From CAZGWE01 sp964529405 (GTDB taxonomy: Bacteria; Patescibacteriota; UBA1384; XYA2-FULL-43-10; 1-14-0-10-43-13): a DNA stretch of 64,000 nucleotides. The position numbers and the translations under genes were made by a program. The stretch covers positions 1 through 64,000 of the forward strand of contig CAZGWE010000003.1 of the NCBI GenBank assembly GCA_964529405.1. The letters are read 5' to 3'. Below the pieces are notes generated by a model. It was not told the DNA's origin. It saw only the letters and a list, made by a program, of their open reading frames with translations, and did not search any database. Position 1 is the stretch's first letter; each line of letters starts with the position of its first letter. Below are positions 9,308-17,166 of the stretch, one piece after another.

Positions 9308-10573
9308 TTAATGTTTTAAAAGAGTCATTGTCCAACCGGGAGGGTTAAGGGGGAAAGTAAATGATTGCCCCTCCGGCAAAGCCTCAAATTGTTCGGCTTT
9401 TTGCGAAAAACCATAATCATCATAAGAATTATAACGAAAATCACTCACGAATCCAATCGCTGCAACAGCCAATAACACAATGCCTGCCGTTTTTAAATAT
9501 AAATTTTTACCGGCAGCATACCAAAAGATAACTACCAGCCAAGCCAGAATAGGAAAAAAGTAATAACGGACGCCCATATTTTCCTGTGTTAAGACCGGCC
9601 ATTGAGCCTTTTCCAGACTGACTTGCGGCACAATCAAAGAGGAGGCAAAGATAGCCAGCGAAAAAAGCAGGAACAATTTCAGCTCCAGGCAACCGCGAAT
9701 AAAAGCGTATGCGCCAACAACCAAACCGGTATAAAAAGCAATCGCCAAAAGCGAGGGATAAGCAGATGACCACCGAATAAATTGATGGCCGAAAAGGCCG
9801 GAGCCGACAATCTGGCCGCCGACAATATCGGTCAAAAGATGCCAGCTGGCACCCAGAGGAGTATCGGAGCGGGCAGTCTTGATACCGGGAATTATCAAGG
9901 CTAGCTGATAAACGGCGGTAGTTTCAAGAATAACGGCCTGTATCAGGCTAAACCGCCGACCCCTGATAAACCAGAAAGCCAGAGCGACGGGCAGCAGGAA
10001 AAGAGAAAACGGGCCGCTTAAACCGACAAGTAACAGGAAACATCCCTCCAGCCATTTTTGCCAACGCCATCTATGCTCATCAACGGAAATAAGCAGCATA
10101 AAAGCGGCCAGGGGTAGATGCCAGTGGGCATTAGTAATATTGCCGTGAGTCTCAGAGGAATTAGGCAAAAGCAGATAAACCAGAGTTAAAACCAACCGTC
10201 CCATTGGCGAGGGCACCACTTTGGAAAACCGCTTTGACCACAAAATAATTATCGGGTAGAGTTGGACCATCAGGGCCAGACCGTTGAAAAAATAAGGCGC
10301 ATATTTTAAGGGTAAAAATAAAGCAATCGAGGCTGTCAACCTTGAAATGGTTTGAAGATAACCGTTTTCCGGCTTAAGCAACGTCTGCCAAGCGCCATTA
10401 TTGTAAGCCTGGCTATACCAAAAGTGGCCGTCTTCCGCCCAGAATTGAGGCCGAAGCAGTGTCTCGGGACGGCGGCCAACCAGAACCAGCAAGCAGACCA
10501 ATATCAGGCCGGCCCAAAAGAAAGGGCCCTGCCAAAAAATTTTTTTGTCTTTTCCGCTAATTTGCGCATTCAT
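9308..10573 (-). CDS. Polytopic membrane protein, GT-C-like
   Basis: A 421-residue protein with about ten hydrophobic segments. The first outer loop contains PQFWAEDGHFWYSQAYNNG, an acidic/aromatic stretch placed where GT-C transferases have their catalytic acidic residue, and a GNITNAHWHL segment follows after about four helices. Overall it resembles bacterial membrane proteins found in glycan clusters that have no assigned activity. It is the first gene of the minus-strand operon, downstream of a recognisable promoter at 10583-10612. A transferase role is inferred from fold and context only. Confidence 0.75.
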   Translation of the reverse strand: MNAQISGKDKKIFWQGPFFWAGLILVCLLVLVGRRPETLLRPQFWAEDGHFWYSQAYNNGAWQTLLKPENGYLQTISRLTASIALFLPLKYAPYFFNGLALMVQLYPIIILWSKRFSKVVPSPMGRLVLTLVYLLLPNSSETHGNITNAHWHLPLAAFMLLISVDEHRWRWQKWLEGCFLLLVGLSGPFSLFLLPVALAFWFIRGRRFSLIQAVILETTAVYQLALIIPGIKTARSDTPLGASWHLLTDIVGGQIVGSGLFGHQFIRWSSAYPSLLAIAFYTGLVVGAYAFIRGCLELKLFLLFSLAIFASSLIVPQVSLEKAQWPVLTQENMGVRYYFFPILAWLVVIFWYAAGKNLYLKTAGIVLLAVAAIGFVSDFRYNSYDDYGFSQKAEQFEALPEGQSFTFPLNPPGWTMTLLKH

Positions 10574-10582
10574 TCTCTAACC

Positions 10583-10612
10583 ATTATAAGGGGTATCTTG
10601 TCTTCCGGGCAA
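10583..10612 (-). promoter_or_regulatory. Candidate sigma-70 promoter for the minus-strand glycan operon
   Basis: On the minus strand TTGCCC (10607-10612) and TATAAT (10583-10588) are separated by 18 nt, ending 9 nt before the first start codon region. It is divergent from the promoter at 10648-10676. Confidence 0.6.
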
Positions 10613-10647
10613 GCCCTAAACTCTACCGCTCCCGGCCGATCAAATAC

Positions 10648-10676
10648 TTGGATACCGGTCAAACTCCGGCTATAAT
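10648..10676 (+). promoter_or_regulatory. Candidate sigma-70 promoter for the flippase operon
   Basis: TTGGAT (10648-10653), a 17-nt spacer and a perfect TATAAT (10671-10676) lie 36 nt before the ATG of the flippase gene. Confidence 0.75.
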
Positions 10677-10712
10677 GAAAGCAAGACGGGTAAATACCAA
10701 AAGGGACCCAAA

Positions 10713-12131
10713 ATGAAAGAAAAGCGGGCAATTTTTATCAATACCGCCTCTCAGGTCGTAGTGCGTTTCGTGACGCTGATTTTTGCTTTGATTTCGGTTA
10801 AGCTAGTCACAAACTATCTTGGTCCGAGCGGTACCGGCGAATACAACACCATTACCACGTACATTAACTTTTTTATCGTTATCGCCGACCTGGGTTTGTT
10901 CTCCATTACCGTCCGCGAAATCGCCAAAAATCCCGGCCAAGAACAAAAAATCCTCTCGAACGTTTTTATTATCAGGTTAGTGACGGCTATTCTGGCCAGC
11001 CTGGTCGCCGCCGCGCTGGTCTTCTCGACCCGATATAACTGGAATATTAAATTGGGGACGATGGTCGCCTCTTTTTACATCTTTTTTAATTTAATTTCCA
11101 GTATTTACGATATGATTCTTCAGGCTAGGCTCAAGATGCAGTTCTCCGCTTTGGCCGAATTCATCAGCAAACTGGTTGCCCTGATCGCCCTATTTATTAT
11201 CATTAAAATGAACGGCAATTTTCTTTGGGTTATTTCGACCATTACCTTAACGGCAGTTCTTGTCCTGATTATTAAGTGGTTTTTCGCCCAAAGGTTTCTC
11301 CGCTTCAAACCTGGATATGACCGGGCTGTCGCCGGCTGGATTTTTGCCGCCGCTTGGCCAATGGGCATCGTTTTTATTTTAAACAATCTTTTCTTTAAAA
11401 TTGACACCCTTATACTCTTTAGCATTAAAGGGGCGGCCGAGGTCGGCATTTACTCGGTTGCTTACAGGGTGCTGGAGGTAACCGCTTTTGTCGGCGCTTA
11501 TTTTGCCAACTCGCTCAAACCGGTGATCTCGCGTAATATTGCCAAGAACAAAGATTACGTTTCCGCCATTTTAACTAAAGCCTTCCTGATTATGGTGGTT
11601 TTGTCTCTACCCATCACCATTATTAGCCTTGTCTTTGCCAAAGAGATCATTATTTTTTTAAGCAACGAAGAGTTTATTGCCGGCAGCAATGCTCTCATTT
11701 TGCTTAGTTTCACCTTGCCTTTTATCTATCTTGACATTCTTTTGGGCGAATTGCTGGTCGCTAACGATGAGCGCAGACTATTAATAAGGATCGCTGTTTT
11801 TATCCTGTCGTTTAATTTGATCCTCAACCTGATCTTGATCCCCCGCTACTCTTTTATGGGAGCGGCGGTTGTGACCTGCTTATCCGAAGCGGTCCTATTC
11901 TTTATTAATCTCCATTACACGCGTAAAATCGTGCCGTATAAGCTTGACACCTACCGTCTGGCTATGATCTTAATTATCGGTCTCTTAACCCTTATTTTGA
12001 GTTTATTGCTCAAAACCCTGGCCATAAACTTTATTATTCTCATGGCTTTGAGCTGCCTGATTTATGCCTCTTTATTTTATGTTTTTAAAATTGTCAGTTT
12101 TAAATCTCTCCAACAGATGATCAAGGAGTAA
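10713..12131 (+). CDS. Wzx-type oligosaccharide flippase
   Basis: A 472-residue protein with 12-14 predicted helices of the MATE/MOP-superfamily polysaccharide transporter type. The N-terminal NTASQVVVRFVTLIFALISV and the second-helix NYLGPSGTGEYNTI region match the usual start of Wzx/RfbX proteins. It should flip lipid-linked oligosaccharides from the inner to the outer face of the membrane. An AAAGGGA ribosome binding site precedes the ATG, and a good promoter lies just upstream. The next gene, a glycosyltransferase, begins 1 nt after its stop, so the two are co-translated. A second, unrelated-looking flippase is at 21395, which suggests two export routes. Confidence 0.9.
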   Translation: MKEKRAIFINTASQVVVRFVTLIFALISVKLVTNYLGPSGTGEYNTITTYINFFIVIADLGLFSITVREIAKNPGQEQKILSNVFIIRLVTAILASLVAAALVFSTRYNWNIKLGTMVASFYIFFNLISSIYDMILQARLKMQFSALAEFISKLVALIALFIIIKMNGNFLWVISTITLTAVLVLIIKWFFAQRFLRFKPGYDRAVAGWIFAAAWPMGIVFILNNLFFKIDTLILFSIKGAAEVGIYSVAYRVLEVTAFVGAYFANSLKPVISRNIAKNKDYVSAILTKAFLIMVVLSLPITIISLVFAKEIIIFLSNEEFIAGSNALILLSFTLPFIYLDILLGELLVANDERRLLIRIAVFILSFNLILNLILIPRYSFMGAAVVTCLSEAVLFFINLHYTRKIVPYKLDTYRLAMILIIGLLTLILSLLLKTLAINFIILMALSCLIYASLFYVFKIVSFKSLQQMIKE

Positions 12132-12132
12132 T

Positions 12133-13428
12133 ATGAAAAAAATCGCTCTAATCTGCGCCGACAAAATCGGCAAAGAGATGGCCGGACCGGGAATACGCTA
12201 TCTCGAAATGGCCAAAGCCCTGTCGGACAAATACAAAGTAAAATTGCTGGTGCCGGAAGAGTGCGATTTCAAAGAAAAATACCCCGGGCTCGATTTCCGG
12301 GTTTACCGGCCCAACAAACCGGCCCAATTGATTTTTCCCCTGATTAGAGACTGTGCTGCAGTCATTGCCCAAAACCTGCGGCCGCCGTTAATCTGGCGGC
12401 TAAAAAGGGCCGGCATAAAGTATATTGCCGACCTTTATGACCCATTAATTATTGAAACGCTTGAATATCATAAATATGACGCTACTTCTTACCGTAATAC
12501 TATTTATGATTTTCATTTAAACAACCTGCTCTTGCAACTGGTATCGGCCGACCACATTATTTGCGCCTCCGACCAGCAAAGAAATTTTTATTTCGGCCTA
12601 ATGTTCCATCACGGCACCATCAACCCGCGGTTTTACGGCCAGAACCCGGAAACCGAGGCTATCATTTCTCTGATCCCCTTCGGTTTGCCAGACAGCCAAC
12701 TTACGGTCAGCGACGAAAAAGTGGTGGAAAAGAACTTCCCGGGCATTAAGCCGAATGATTGCCTCGTCTATTGGGGCGGAGGTATCTGGAATTGGTTCGA
12801 CCCGATGTCCGTAGTTAAAGCAATTGAGCATATTTCAAAAAAAAGGCCGGATATCAAGCTGTTTTTCCTGGGCGTCAAACACCCCAATCCGAAGATTAAA
12901 GAAATGGAGGTGGCTAAAAAAGTCCTGGATTACTGCAAAGACAAGGACCTCTTGGGCAAGTTTGTCTTTTTCAATTTCGGCTGGACCCCGTATGAAGAAA
13001 GGGCCAATTATTTAGGCAGGGCCGATATCGGCATCTCGACCCATTTAAATAACCTGGAGACCCACTTTTCCTTCCGCACCCGGATATTGGATTATCTCTG
13101 GGCCAATTTACCGATGGTCGTAACAAAGGGTGACGCCATGGCAGAATTTGTTAAAAGCCGCAACCTTGGCCTGGTTGTTGACTACCGGAGCGTTCCCGAG
13201 ATCACGGAAGCGATTATTAAGCTGGCCGATGACAAAAATTTGTCCCGGTTAATCAGCGCTAACATCAATGAAGCCAAAAAGTGCTTCTACTGGCAAACAA
13301 TTATCGGCCGGCTAAGTTCCGTCATCAATAATCTGCCGGCGCAACCAAAACAGATTGGTTTGGTTGATTTTGGGCGGCTTTCATTGGCTTACTATTATTA
13401 TGGTCTCAAAAAAAAGCTCCTGAAGTAA
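12133..13428 (+). CDS. Glycosyltransferase, GT4-like (GT-B fold)
   Basis: A 431-residue soluble protein. The N-terminus (MKKIALICADKIGKEMAGPG) has the KEMAGPGIRY pattern common to GT4-type enzymes that act in surface-glycan clusters. The C-terminal half has a Rossmann domain with VYWGGGIWNWFDP and then ERANYLGRADIGIST and TRILDYLWANLPMVVTKGD, corresponding to the donor-binding region although the classical E-x7-E is not clear. It follows the flippase by one base. The sugar specificity cannot be told. The following gene has its own promoter, so this is probably the last gene of the unit. Confidence 0.85.
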   Translation: MKKIALICADKIGKEMAGPGIRYLEMAKALSDKYKVKLLVPEECDFKEKYPGLDFRVYRPNKPAQLIFPLIRDCAAVIAQNLRPPLIWRLKRAGIKYIADLYDPLIIETLEYHKYDATSYRNTIYDFHLNNLLLQLVSADHIICASDQQRNFYFGLMFHHGTINPRFYGQNPETEAIISLIPFGLPDSQLTVSDEKVVEKNFPGIKPNDCLVYWGGGIWNWFDPMSVVKAIEHISKKRPDIKLFFLGVKHPNPKIKEMEVAKKVLDYCKDKDLLGKFVFFNFGWTPYEERANYLGRADIGISTHLNNLETHFSFRTRILDYLWANLPMVVTKGDAMAEFVKSRNLGLVVDYRSVPEITEAIIKLADDKNLSRLISANINEAKKCFYWQTIIGRLSSVINNLPAQPKQIGLVDFGRLSLAYYYYGLKKKLLK

Positions 13429-13449
13429 GAAGCGGCTCAATTTCTATTT

Positions 13450-13477
13450 TTGTCCTAACTTTGGCCTATGGTATAAT
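13450..13477 (+). promoter_or_regulatory. Candidate promoter for the dockerin protein gene
   Basis: TTGTCC (13450-13455), a 16-nt spacer and a perfect TATAAT (13472-13477). Transcription would start near 13484, which supports ATG 13506 rather than the upstream TTG at 13461 as the start codon. Confidence 0.65.
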
Positions 13478-13505
13478 CAAGAGAGTAATAAGATTATTGA
13501 TCGGT

Positions 13506-14777
13506 ATGGATACCCGCCAAGATCAAAGTTGCCTGCAGGGAAAAGCGGGACAAAAACGCATTTTTGTTTTTGCCTTGATTTTGTCGTTAGCTATCAGTCT
13601 TTTTCCCTCTTTTGCTCTGGCTATTGAGACAACAAAAACAAATTTCCTGGCCGGCAGTTACCATAGCAATCTAATTAATGATTCTTCTTTTATTGATGTT
13701 AACTCAATGACCGCTACCGATATCCAGAACTTTTTAACAGAAAAGAAAAGCGCCCTGGCGGCGGTTCCCTCCGGCCAGCTGGGCGAGGGCGCCAACGGCC
13801 GAAGCGCCGCCCAGATTATTTACGACGCTGCCCACGGACTTTACGCCGCTGCCGCCGGTGATTGGAATGGTATCTCCATCAGTTCTACCACCGGTACTGT
13901 CAGCCCAAAGATCATTTTAACTTATCTCGAAAAAGAACAGAGTCTGGTTTCCAGCCAAAACCCGAGCCAGAACAGCCTCGATTGCGCCATGGGCTATGAC
14001 ATTGATGGAAGCGGCTGCCAGAGTATGTTTGTCAACCATCCCTCGCTCCGCGGTTTTTCGAACCAGGTCGGCAACGGTGCCTGGCAGCTGCGCTACGACT
14101 ACGAGTACGCCCTGCGCGGGACAAAGCCGGCCGGATTTGCCACCCATTATGTGGTTGATGAAAGCCTTAAATTTTATGGCGAAGACAAATATAATAATTC
14201 CGGCAGCCAATACTATAATCCGGCTTACTTCGGACCGTTCGACGTTACGATGAACAATGCCGCAACTGCGGCCATTTATAGCTATACGCCTTATGTTTTT
14301 GACAGCGCTTACAACTTCTGGAAAATTTTTAACGATTGGTTTACCGCTACCCCCGAGGCGGCGCCGGCGCCGGTCCCGAACGACACGGCAGAATACAACT
14401 TAATAACTTATACCGACAGCATTACGGTCGGCGGCACCAAAAGTAGTGAATCCAGGGTTTATTACAACAACCAGCTGATTCAAGACGCCGGCCAAACAAG
14501 ATGGCAGCTGACTTTTACAGCCGAGGTCGGCCGAACCAGCGCTACCATAGAGTACCGCAATACTGAAGGTAGTGCGGTAGCCGCAAAAGCAATTTCCGTT
14601 GAACGGCACAAGCCGGCCGATATCAACGGGGACAGCAGCGTCAATATTCAGGACCTTTCCATTCTGGCCGCCCACTGGGGCGTCTCCAGACCGGGCGTAG
14701 TTTTAACCGACTTGAACGGCGACGGTATTGTTGACATACTTGACCTTTCTGTCTTCGCCGGCAATTGGAACGGCTAA
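13506..14777 (+). CDS. Secreted protein with lysozyme-like N-terminal region and C-terminal type I dockerin
   Basis: A 423-residue protein when started at ATG 13506. A signal peptide (about residues 22-43, ending FPSFALA) directs export. Residues about 55-275 form a conserved globular region with SPKIILTYLEKEQSL, where a glutamate lies in a helix much as in lysozyme-like or glucosaminidase folds; this is only a resemblance. The last 53 residues are a dockerin type I module with two calcium-loop repeats, DINGDSSVNIQD and DLNGDGIVDILD, each followed by the LSxxAxxW helix. Dockerins bind cohesins, and the very next gene encodes a cohesin-like surface protein. The catalytic assignment is uncertain; the dockerin is clear. 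Confidence 0.85.
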   Translation: MDTRQDQSCLQGKAGQKRIFVFALILSLAISLFPSFALAIETTKTNFLAGSYHSNLINDSSFIDVNSMTATDIQNFLTEKKSALAAVPSGQLGEGANGRSAAQIIYDAAHGLYAAAAGDWNGISISSTTGTVSPKIILTYLEKEQSLVSSQNPSQNSLDCAMGYDIDGSGCQSMFVNHPSLRGFSNQVGNGAWQLRYDYEYALRGTKPAGFATHYVVDESLKFYGEDKYNNSGSQYYNPAYFGPFDVTMNNAATAAIYSYTPYVFDSAYNFWKIFNDWFTATPEAAPAPVPNDTAEYNLITYTDSITVGGTKSSESRVYYNNQLIQDAGQTRWQLTFTAEVGRTSATIEYRNTEGSAVAAKAISVERHKPADINGDSSVNIQDLSILAAHWGVSRPGVVLTDLNGDGIVDILDLSVFAGNWNG

Positions 14778-14781
14778 ACTC

Positions 14782-14908
14782 CATTGTTTCATGGTTTCAT
14801 TGCTTCATTGCCCTCTTCGAGAGAGGGTTGGCCGTGCCCCGCATAGCCTCCGGGCGAAGTGGGAGGCGAGGGAACAATGAAACAATTGAACAATGTAACA
14901 ATGAATGG
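14782..14908. repeat. Imperfect inverted repeat between the dockerin and cohesin genes
   Basis: The left arm (14782-14815, rich in TTTCATTG words, ending CCCTC) is matched by an imperfect reverse complement at about 14868-14908 (GAGGGAACAATGAAAC and on). Inside it is a small perfect hairpin CCCTCT/AGAGGG at 14811-14827. It resembles a small fold-back element rather than a normal terminator. Confidence 0.5.
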
Positions 14909-14914
14909 GGCAAA

Positions 14915-16165
14915 ATGTTTAAAAAACTATCTATCGTCATCTTTATGCTAGCGATAAGTTTTGCTATTGCACCGAGAGCTTTTGCCGATGGCACCATCTC
15001 CGCTTCCGGCGGCGGTACCAAGACTGCCGGGCAAACCTTTACTGTCACCGTAGCTGCCAGCGGCGCTACTTTTGACAGTCTTCAAGGCACTATTTCAATA
15101 TCCGGTCCGGTTGATGTTGTTTCCCTCTCGCCGGGCAGCGCAACCTGGCTGCCGGGCAAAACTCCCAGTAACGGCGGACAGTTTGTCGGCATTATCAGTG
15201 AAACCGGTTCGCTAACCATAGCCACGATCAAACTTAAAGGCAAAAGCGCCGGCGACGGCAGCGTGTCTGTCAGCGGAGTACGTTTAGCTTTCAAAGGCAA
15301 TATTGTCGGAACCGGATCCGGCTCAACCAGTTTCACCATTCAGCGGGCGCCAGACCTACCCGGCAAAGTTAGTGTTGCCTCATCGACCCATCCCGACCAA
15401 AATACAGCTTACGAGGCAACCAGCAACATCGCCTTGTCTTGGAATAAAGAAAAGGGGGTCAGCGGCTTCTCTTATCTTTTTGATCAGACGGTCGACACAG
15501 TTCCGCCTCAAAAAACTACCTCGGCCGAAACAAGCGCCACTTATCCAAACCAAGCTGTCGGCACATATTATTTTCACATCAGGGCTCAAAACGGCGACGG
15601 ATGGGGCAGCACAACTCATTACAAAGTTACAATCAAGGAACCGGAAGCTAAAATCGATGAAACCCTGGCCAAGCCAACTAATATAAAGGTGGTTAAGGCG
15701 GCAAAATCCACTAATGATATCAACAGCGGCGCTTTATCGGGAGTTGTGGTAACCGGTTCGACAGAAGCAGGTTTTACGGTCAATATCAGCCTTGACCCCG
15801 CTCCGACCCTACCGGAGGGCAAATCTCTCTCTGCTAAAGCGGACGACAGCGGTAATTTTGAATTGTTGATTGACTTCCCGCTCCGCTCCGGTTTTTACAA
15901 ACTGACCGTCCAGGGACAAAAGGATAAAACCCTTACGCCGGTGAGCGACCCCGTCAACTTTGAGATCTCCCAAAAAAGCGGTGGCGCCATCAACCTCTTA
16001 TCCGATAGTGACAGTAAAATGCCAGCACCGCCAGCCATACTTTCAGCTGCCCAGTGGTACGAAGTAGTTGATTACCGAAGCGTTGCTACCGGGGCAGGTA
16101 TTTTATTCTTAATTACTCTATCTGCCTTTGTCTGGAAAACTCTCCAATGTCACAGACGCCGTTAG
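14915..16165 (+). CDS. Membrane-anchored cohesin-like surface protein
   Basis: The start is set at ATG 14915, which gives a clean signal peptide (MFKKLSIVIFMLAISFAIAP, cleavage near AFA-DG). The protein is then 416 residues. Residues about 25-145 look like a cohesin module: repeated beta strands with AGQTFTVTVAASG, FDSLQGTISISG, then SLTIATIKLKGKSAGDGSVSVSG. A fibronectin/Ig-like domain follows (about 155-245, with GTYYFHIRAQNGDGWG), then a second Ig-like domain, and a C-terminal helix (ILFLITLSAFVWK) with a basic tail that anchors it in the membrane. It lies next to a secreted dockerin protein, so it is the probable docking partner. Its 3' end overlaps the following GT2 gene by 19 bp. Confidence 0.8.
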   Translation: MFKKLSIVIFMLAISFAIAPRAFADGTISASGGGTKTAGQTFTVTVAASGATFDSLQGTISISGPVDVVSLSPGSATWLPGKTPSNGGQFVGIISETGSLTIATIKLKGKSAGDGSVSVSGVRLAFKGNIVGTGSGSTSFTIQRAPDLPGKVSVASSTHPDQNTAYEATSNIALSWNKEKGVSGFSYLFDQTVDTVPPQKTTSAETSATYPNQAVGTYYFHIRAQNGDGWGSTTHYKVTIKEPEAKIDETLAKPTNIKVVKAAKSTNDINSGALSGVVVTGSTEAGFTVNISLDPAPTLPEGKSLSAKADDSGNFELLIDFPLRSGFYKLTVQGQKDKTLTPVSDPVNFEISQKSGGAINLLSDSDSKMPAPPAILSAAQWYEVVDYRSVATGAGILFLITLSAFVWKTLQCHRRR

Positions 16166-16968
16166 AAAAAATTGAACTCTCTATTGTTATAATTGACTAT
16201 AATACCAGTTATTATCTCCTTAACTGTTTGAAGTCAATCAAAGATAATTCTCCCGAATCTCGCTGCCAGATCATTATTATTGACAATGACTCAAAGGAGG
16301 ACCATCTAAAAGAGTACGAAGCCATTGATAAACGTATCATTACCTCTCGTCTTGAGAGCAATCTTGGCTTTGGCGGCGGTAATAACGCTGGCGCCAAACT
16401 GGCAAACGGCCAATATATTCTGTTCTTAAACCCCGACACTCTCATTGTTGATAACTCGATTGGCAAGATGGTCCAATTTTTAAAAAATCAGCCCCAAGCG
16501 GGCGCCGTCTGTCCTCGAATTCAAGTCGATGACAACCCAAATTCAGACGAAGAGGTTGATTACTACGGCGATTTCCCGACCTTGCAAACCCTGGTTAGCC
16601 GCCATAACCACCGCCATGTTTTTGATCGGGGCGAATACCTTGAAGTTGAGCGTGTCACCGGCGCCTGCATGATGATGCGTAAAACGCTTTTCGACCAGGC
16701 CGGCGGCTTTGACGAGAATTTTTTTATGTACTTTGAGGACACCGATCTGTCTAAAAAGGTTTTCGACCTGGGCTACAAAAATTGCCTATTAAACAATACT
16801 GCTATCGTCCATTATGGCGGTAAAAGCCAAAAAAGCAGCAAATTAAAAAAGGAGCGCTATTACGCTGCCCAGGATTATTTTCTCAAAAAACACGCCGGAC
16901 TCCTGGTTTTACTTCTTGCGAAGACGCTTCGATTTCCACACAAAATCCTCAAAGGCATCAAGACTTAA
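16147..16968 (+). CDS. Glycosyltransferase family 2 (rhamnosyltransferase-like)
   Basis: A 273-residue GT-A protein. It opens with ELSIVIIDYNTSYYLLNCLKSI, has the DxD-type FLNPDTLIVD at about residues 95-104, and the acceptor-side GGFDENFFMYFEDTDLSKKV at about 180-200. This combination is typical of the GT2 group to which rhamnosyltransferases such as WbbL belong. It probably adds a sugar to a lipid-linked glycan in the cytoplasm. The start codon lies inside the end of the cohesin-like gene (19-bp overlap). Its last 60 bp overlap, on the opposite strand, the end of a small membrane protein gene. dTDP-rhamnose could be supplied by the rfb genes at 50685-54208. Confidence 0.9.
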   Translation: MSQTPLEKIELSIVIIDYNTSYYLLNCLKSIKDNSPESRCQIIIIDNDSKEDHLKEYEAIDKRIITSRLESNLGFGGGNNAGAKLANGQYILFLNPDTLIVDNSIGKMVQFLKNQPQAGAVCPRIQVDDNPNSDEEVDYYGDFPTLQTLVSRHNHRHVFDRGEYLEVERVTGACMMMRKTLFDQAGGFDENFFMYFEDTDLSKKVFDLGYKNCLLNNTAIVHYGGKSQKSSKLKKERYYAAQDYFLKKHAGLLVLLLAKTLRFPHKILKGIKT

Positions 16969-17166
16969 GTTGCTCTCTTTCTTAAACCAGCTGCGGTTTG
17001 CCTTTTTTTGCGATTCTTCTTCTAAATAAATGACGAGCACGATTAAATAAAGCGAAATAACCTGCAGAATATAATGGGGCCTCAAAATGCCCTCCGGGTA
17101 AACGTAAGCGCAGACAATAAAGACAAGAACAAGAACGGTGGCAAACCTCAAACTATTTAAGCTCAT
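16909..17166 (-). CDS. Small two-helix membrane protein
   Basis: An 85-residue protein starting at ATG 17166, inside the last codons of the upstream GT-C gene (14-bp overlap), which argues for translational coupling. Two hydrophobic segments (FATVLVLVFIVCAYVY and ILQVISLYLIVLVIYL) are followed by a charged cytoplasmic tail. The family is not recognised. It overlaps the end of the GT2 gene convergently by 60 bp. It is likely real because of the coupled start and well-formed helices, but could be a chance frame. Confidence 0.5.
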   Translation of the reverse strand: MSLNSLRFATVLVLVFIVCAYVYPEGILRPHYILQVISLYLIVLVIYLEEESQKKANRSWFKKESNLSLDAFEDFVWKSKRLRKK

